Below are positions 61,001-64,000 of a stretch of DNA of 64,000 bases, piece after piece; position 1 is the stretch's first letter; every line of letters starts with the position of its first letter. The translations under genes and the position numbers were made by a program. Origin of the DNA: Cacajao melanocephalus (taxonomy: Eukaryota > Chordata > Mammalia > Primates > Pitheciidae); NCBI GenBank assembly GCA_963573385.1, contig CAUYLG010021622.1, positions 41,213 to 105,212 of the forward strand, in the 5' to 3' direction. The notes beneath the pieces were generated by a model, which saw nothing but the letters and a program-made list of their open reading frames with translations, made no database searches and was not told where the DNA came from.

Positions 61001-63350
61001 AAAGAGGGTGTGGGAGATGGCACTTGTTTCTTAGGCACGGCATTGAAAAATACATGTAGAGGAAGGAGTGAGTCATCCAGATGGACCAGTGCGGGGTTTG
61101 TGCTGGAGAATGGGGCAAGATAAATAGAGAAAGGACCAGAATGATGGGTAAAGGAATTTATCCTCCATTCTGGGAGGTTCTGGGAAGCCACTGAGGACTT
61201 CAGAGAAGAGAAAGGCAGTCACAGTGGGCACTGGAAATTTACCTGTGTGCAGGGCAAAACTAACCAAGCAGGGAGCAACTGGAAACCAGGCAATCAGCAA
61301 GAGGATACTGCAGAGGTCCAAGCACTAGGTGATGAGGGCTTGTCACATGAGAGTGACAGCAGCCTAGATGCAGGGAAGAGACAATAGAATTGCGCTGCCA
61401 GGGAAGCTCAACAGGACTCAGGGACTGAAGTACTGGATGCGTCAAGGGAGGGCTGAAGAAAGAGAAACAGATGGGAGATTTGGGAGCCAGGTGATAGGTG
61501 AATGATAGTATCAGATGAACCATTCAGCCACACTTAGTGTACACATTGGAAAAGAAGTGTACATCCGCCAGTCTTGTGTGTGTTTTTTGGTTACAGTGCA
61601 AATGTTAATAAGTCATACCACTCCCACACACCACAATCAGTTGCGAAATAGCAATCTATTTTGCAATATCAGCTCCTGGTAAATTTCACTTGTGAGCCTG
61701 CAGCAAGGATGGGGGTGGATTCAAGGACTGGCCCCTGAGGTGGTGAGAGGACCAGGGTTGCAGGACATTGTGAGATTCGTTCTGGGGCAGCTGGAAAGAT
61801 GCTTGGTTGCCCAGCGACAATGCTGCCTCTGCAGCAGCCTTGGTTTCCTGCAGTCCCGGACGCATCTCATTAAAAGGAAAGAGGGATGGATGGCCGACAC
61901 ATTTTCTCAAGTGGCATTTTCAATGTCCCAAGTCCTGGTATCTTGTTTATAAGTGGCACTTACAAAATACAAGGGAAAGAAAAAAAACGAGGGGAGAGGA
62001 AGAAAGGTCTCCTAGGATCTCAAGCATGCAATGTGTGGATCTTGACTCTCCGATTTCAGCTTGTCTAAGAGACGGGGTGCAGAGCCTCCTTGAAATCCAC
62101 CTGAAATGAATTAGCCTGAAGTAAAAGTAGGTGTTTATCTCAAGTCATTGCCTCAAATAGCTGACTACCTGTTGGAAGAAGGGTCTGATCGATGCAAACC
62201 AGAGCAGTCGTGCTTGAGCTGTTACACAGCGGTTAGTATCGATCAGAGCTAAAGGCTGCCGATAGGAATGTGGAGGAAACTGACAGGCAGAGAAGAAGGA
62301 AGAAGGAAATAGCCTTTGCTGGTGGCAGCCGTACAGACGAAAGCCGATAAAAAGTCAATTCCACTTAACTGAATGGCTGCTAACTAAATATTTTTGGGGC
62401 CGGAGCCTTCCCACGTAGCAGCTGGAGCATCTCTGTTCTGGAACTGAGACATCAAGCAAGAGCTGGGCATCCGCAGGCGCGATCACTGGGCCCTGGTGAT
62501 GGATGGGGGAAGAGGGGCGCCCCTGGATGCAGACATGGGAGGTTTTGGACTCAGCCAAGCTGACTGGGGCACTCAAGGACCGCCACTGACCACGAAGCAC
62601 TGCTGACAGTCAAGAAGGGAACAGGGTGCAGGCTGGATATTATGGAACAGTTGCTGATTAATTAGTTCATTTAAAACCCCAATGCTTTTTCCTGAACTTC
62701 AGTAAGGGCTGTCGAAACTAACGGCTGCAGAGAAAATTGGGCAATGGCAGATCCTATCACAGGGATCAGCAGAACGGTGCCATAGAGTGTAATTAAGAGA
62801 ATGGCTGGTGACTTATTTTCCTGAACTTTTATGTATTCGGAAGGATTGTAATTCTTTTTCTTGAACTGGATGTGAACATGTAACTTGTTTGGCCAATGAA
62901 ATGTGAACAGAAGTGATGCATGTCCCTTCTGGGTAGAAGCATTTAATTACTGGTATACAACCTTCCTGTTCTTTGCTTGCCACTGTGATCCTGGGTACTA
63001 GTGTTGATATGGAAAAGAGTGAAACTGTCTGGAATGTTAAGCAAATGGATAGATAGTTTTCCAAGACTGAAATGGACTTTGTGTGAATAAGGAATAAACT
63101 TCCATTGTATCACATCACTTAATTTTTGGGCTTGTTTGTTACCCAGCATAACTGAACCTTTTCTGACTGAAACAAGGGGGCTGGGTTTTAGAATCCTGTC
63201 TTTACAGTTGTTCATATTTGGGTGATTTGGCCCATTTCTTAATCCATCCAAATCTTGTTTTATTTATATAAAGCACATGAAAACAGCAACAAGAAAACAA
63301 ATTACTACGTGTTGAATGGTCACAGGTGCAGGCATGGCAAAAGTGATGCA
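61001..63350. other. ISY1 intron 5, unique DNA
   Basis: About 2.3 kb with no Alu and no recognised exon. Short runs near 62,860-62,940 (ACTTGTTTGGCCAATGAAAT) look like an old DNA-transposon fragment. Confidence 0.45.
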
Positions 63351-63545
63351 TACATTAACTTGAGTAATTCTCAAAGCAACCATGTGAAGAATCTATTCTT
63401 ATTTTCATTTTACAATCATGAAACCTAGTGCTCAGAGAGGTTGAAAGAATTCCCCATGGTCACACAGCTTATAAATGACAGGCAGGAATTCAAACCCAGG
63501 CTGACCAACTCCAGAGCACTTTTTCTTAACCATTTTCCTATGCTG
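63350..63545 (-). repeat. MIR, antisense
   Basis: AATTCTCAAAGCAACCATGTG, GTGCTCAGAGAGGTTGAAAG and GTCACACAGCTTATAAATGA match an antisense MIR over most of its length. Confidence 0.85.
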
Positions 63546-63971
63546 GCTCTCAGCTTGGGTACTTAATAAATAACACCCAGTATAAGCCCAGGAATGAATT
63601 CACTGTCTGACTCATACTCAGGCACTCTATATGGGAGAAGAAGGAAAAAAGGTAGCATTACTTTTTATCTTTTACGATTTCATACTCCTTATTCTCTTAC
63701 AAGCCTCTGTAGGGTTTGATCCTGTCTGAAATATCCTTCTCCACTTGTTCCTGAAATCCTGGTTATTTCTAAAACTCCAGATCAATTCCCCAATCATTTG
63801 TGATACAAACAAGGGAATTCCTTAGCATTGGAAGGGACCATCAGAAAATACCTTTCTGAGGAATTTCTCATCTATGTAACAGGATAACACTCACCTCGTG
63901 GGGTTGTTAGAGTAATATTTTTCATTTTTAAAGAACATTACTTACTAGGTCCTAGACACCATGCCACATGA

Positions 63972-64000
63972 TTTTATATATATATATATATATTATATAT
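63972..64000 (+). repeat. (TA)-rich run at the window end
   Basis: TA units continue to the last base, so the full length is not visible. Confidence 0.9.

Overview
This window is primate nuclear DNA. I count about 75 Alu elements on both strands, roughly a third of the sequence. There are also L1, MIR, MaLR/ERVL LTRs and fossil DNA transposons, and intron-split genes with GT-AG splice sites. None of the open reading frames is a prokaryotic-style gene. The two genes and their order, CNBP then ISY1 on the same strand, match the CNBP-ISY1 region of human 3q21. Human CNBP intron 1 carries a (TG)(TCTG)(CCTG) tract, the myotonic dystrophy type 2 repeat. Here the corresponding place, about 0.75 kb before exon 2, holds only an antisense Alu with a short CTTT/T tail. 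I therefore favour a non-human primate, without being able to name the species.

Layout. 1-10,150: intergenic DNA made mostly of old L1 pieces broken up by Alus. It includes a full-length 7SL RNA retrocopy (1,040-1,338) inside an Alu, a U6 snRNA retrocopy (8,743-8,842) and a composite insertion at 5,218-5,956 that looks like an Alu with a 5' transduction. 10,150-10,620: CpG-rich CNBP promoter and untranslated exon 1. 10,498-22,078: CNBP intron 1. 22,079-25,020: CNBP exons 2-5 and 3'UTR, encoding an intact 177-residue protein with seven CCHC zinc knuckles. 25,020-39,480: Alu-dense spacer with an antisense L1 end and a probable antisense MaLR internal region. 39,480-39,883: ISY1 promoter and exon 1. 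41,540-43,756: ISY1 exons 2-5, covering the first 62 codons plus one base. 43,757-64,000: apparently a very long ISY1 intron 5. I found no later ISY1 exon in it. It holds a fragmented L1 ORF2 with nested insertions, a purine-rich tract, a duplicated MLT1-type LTR, a MADE1 element split by an Alu, and a final 6.4 kb without any Alu but rich in LTRs.

CNBP and ISY1 are both housekeeping RNA-biology genes: a single-stranded nucleic-acid binding protein acting on mRNA translation, and a spliceosome component. Each has a CpG-rich promoter without an obvious TATA box, and nothing suggests co-regulation beyond adjacency. I found no new biological system. The most notable observations are about retroposition: a half-Alu-only insertion pattern, 7SL/U6 retrocopies with target-site duplications, a putative Alu 5' transduction, and the unexpanded DM2-orthologous Alu.
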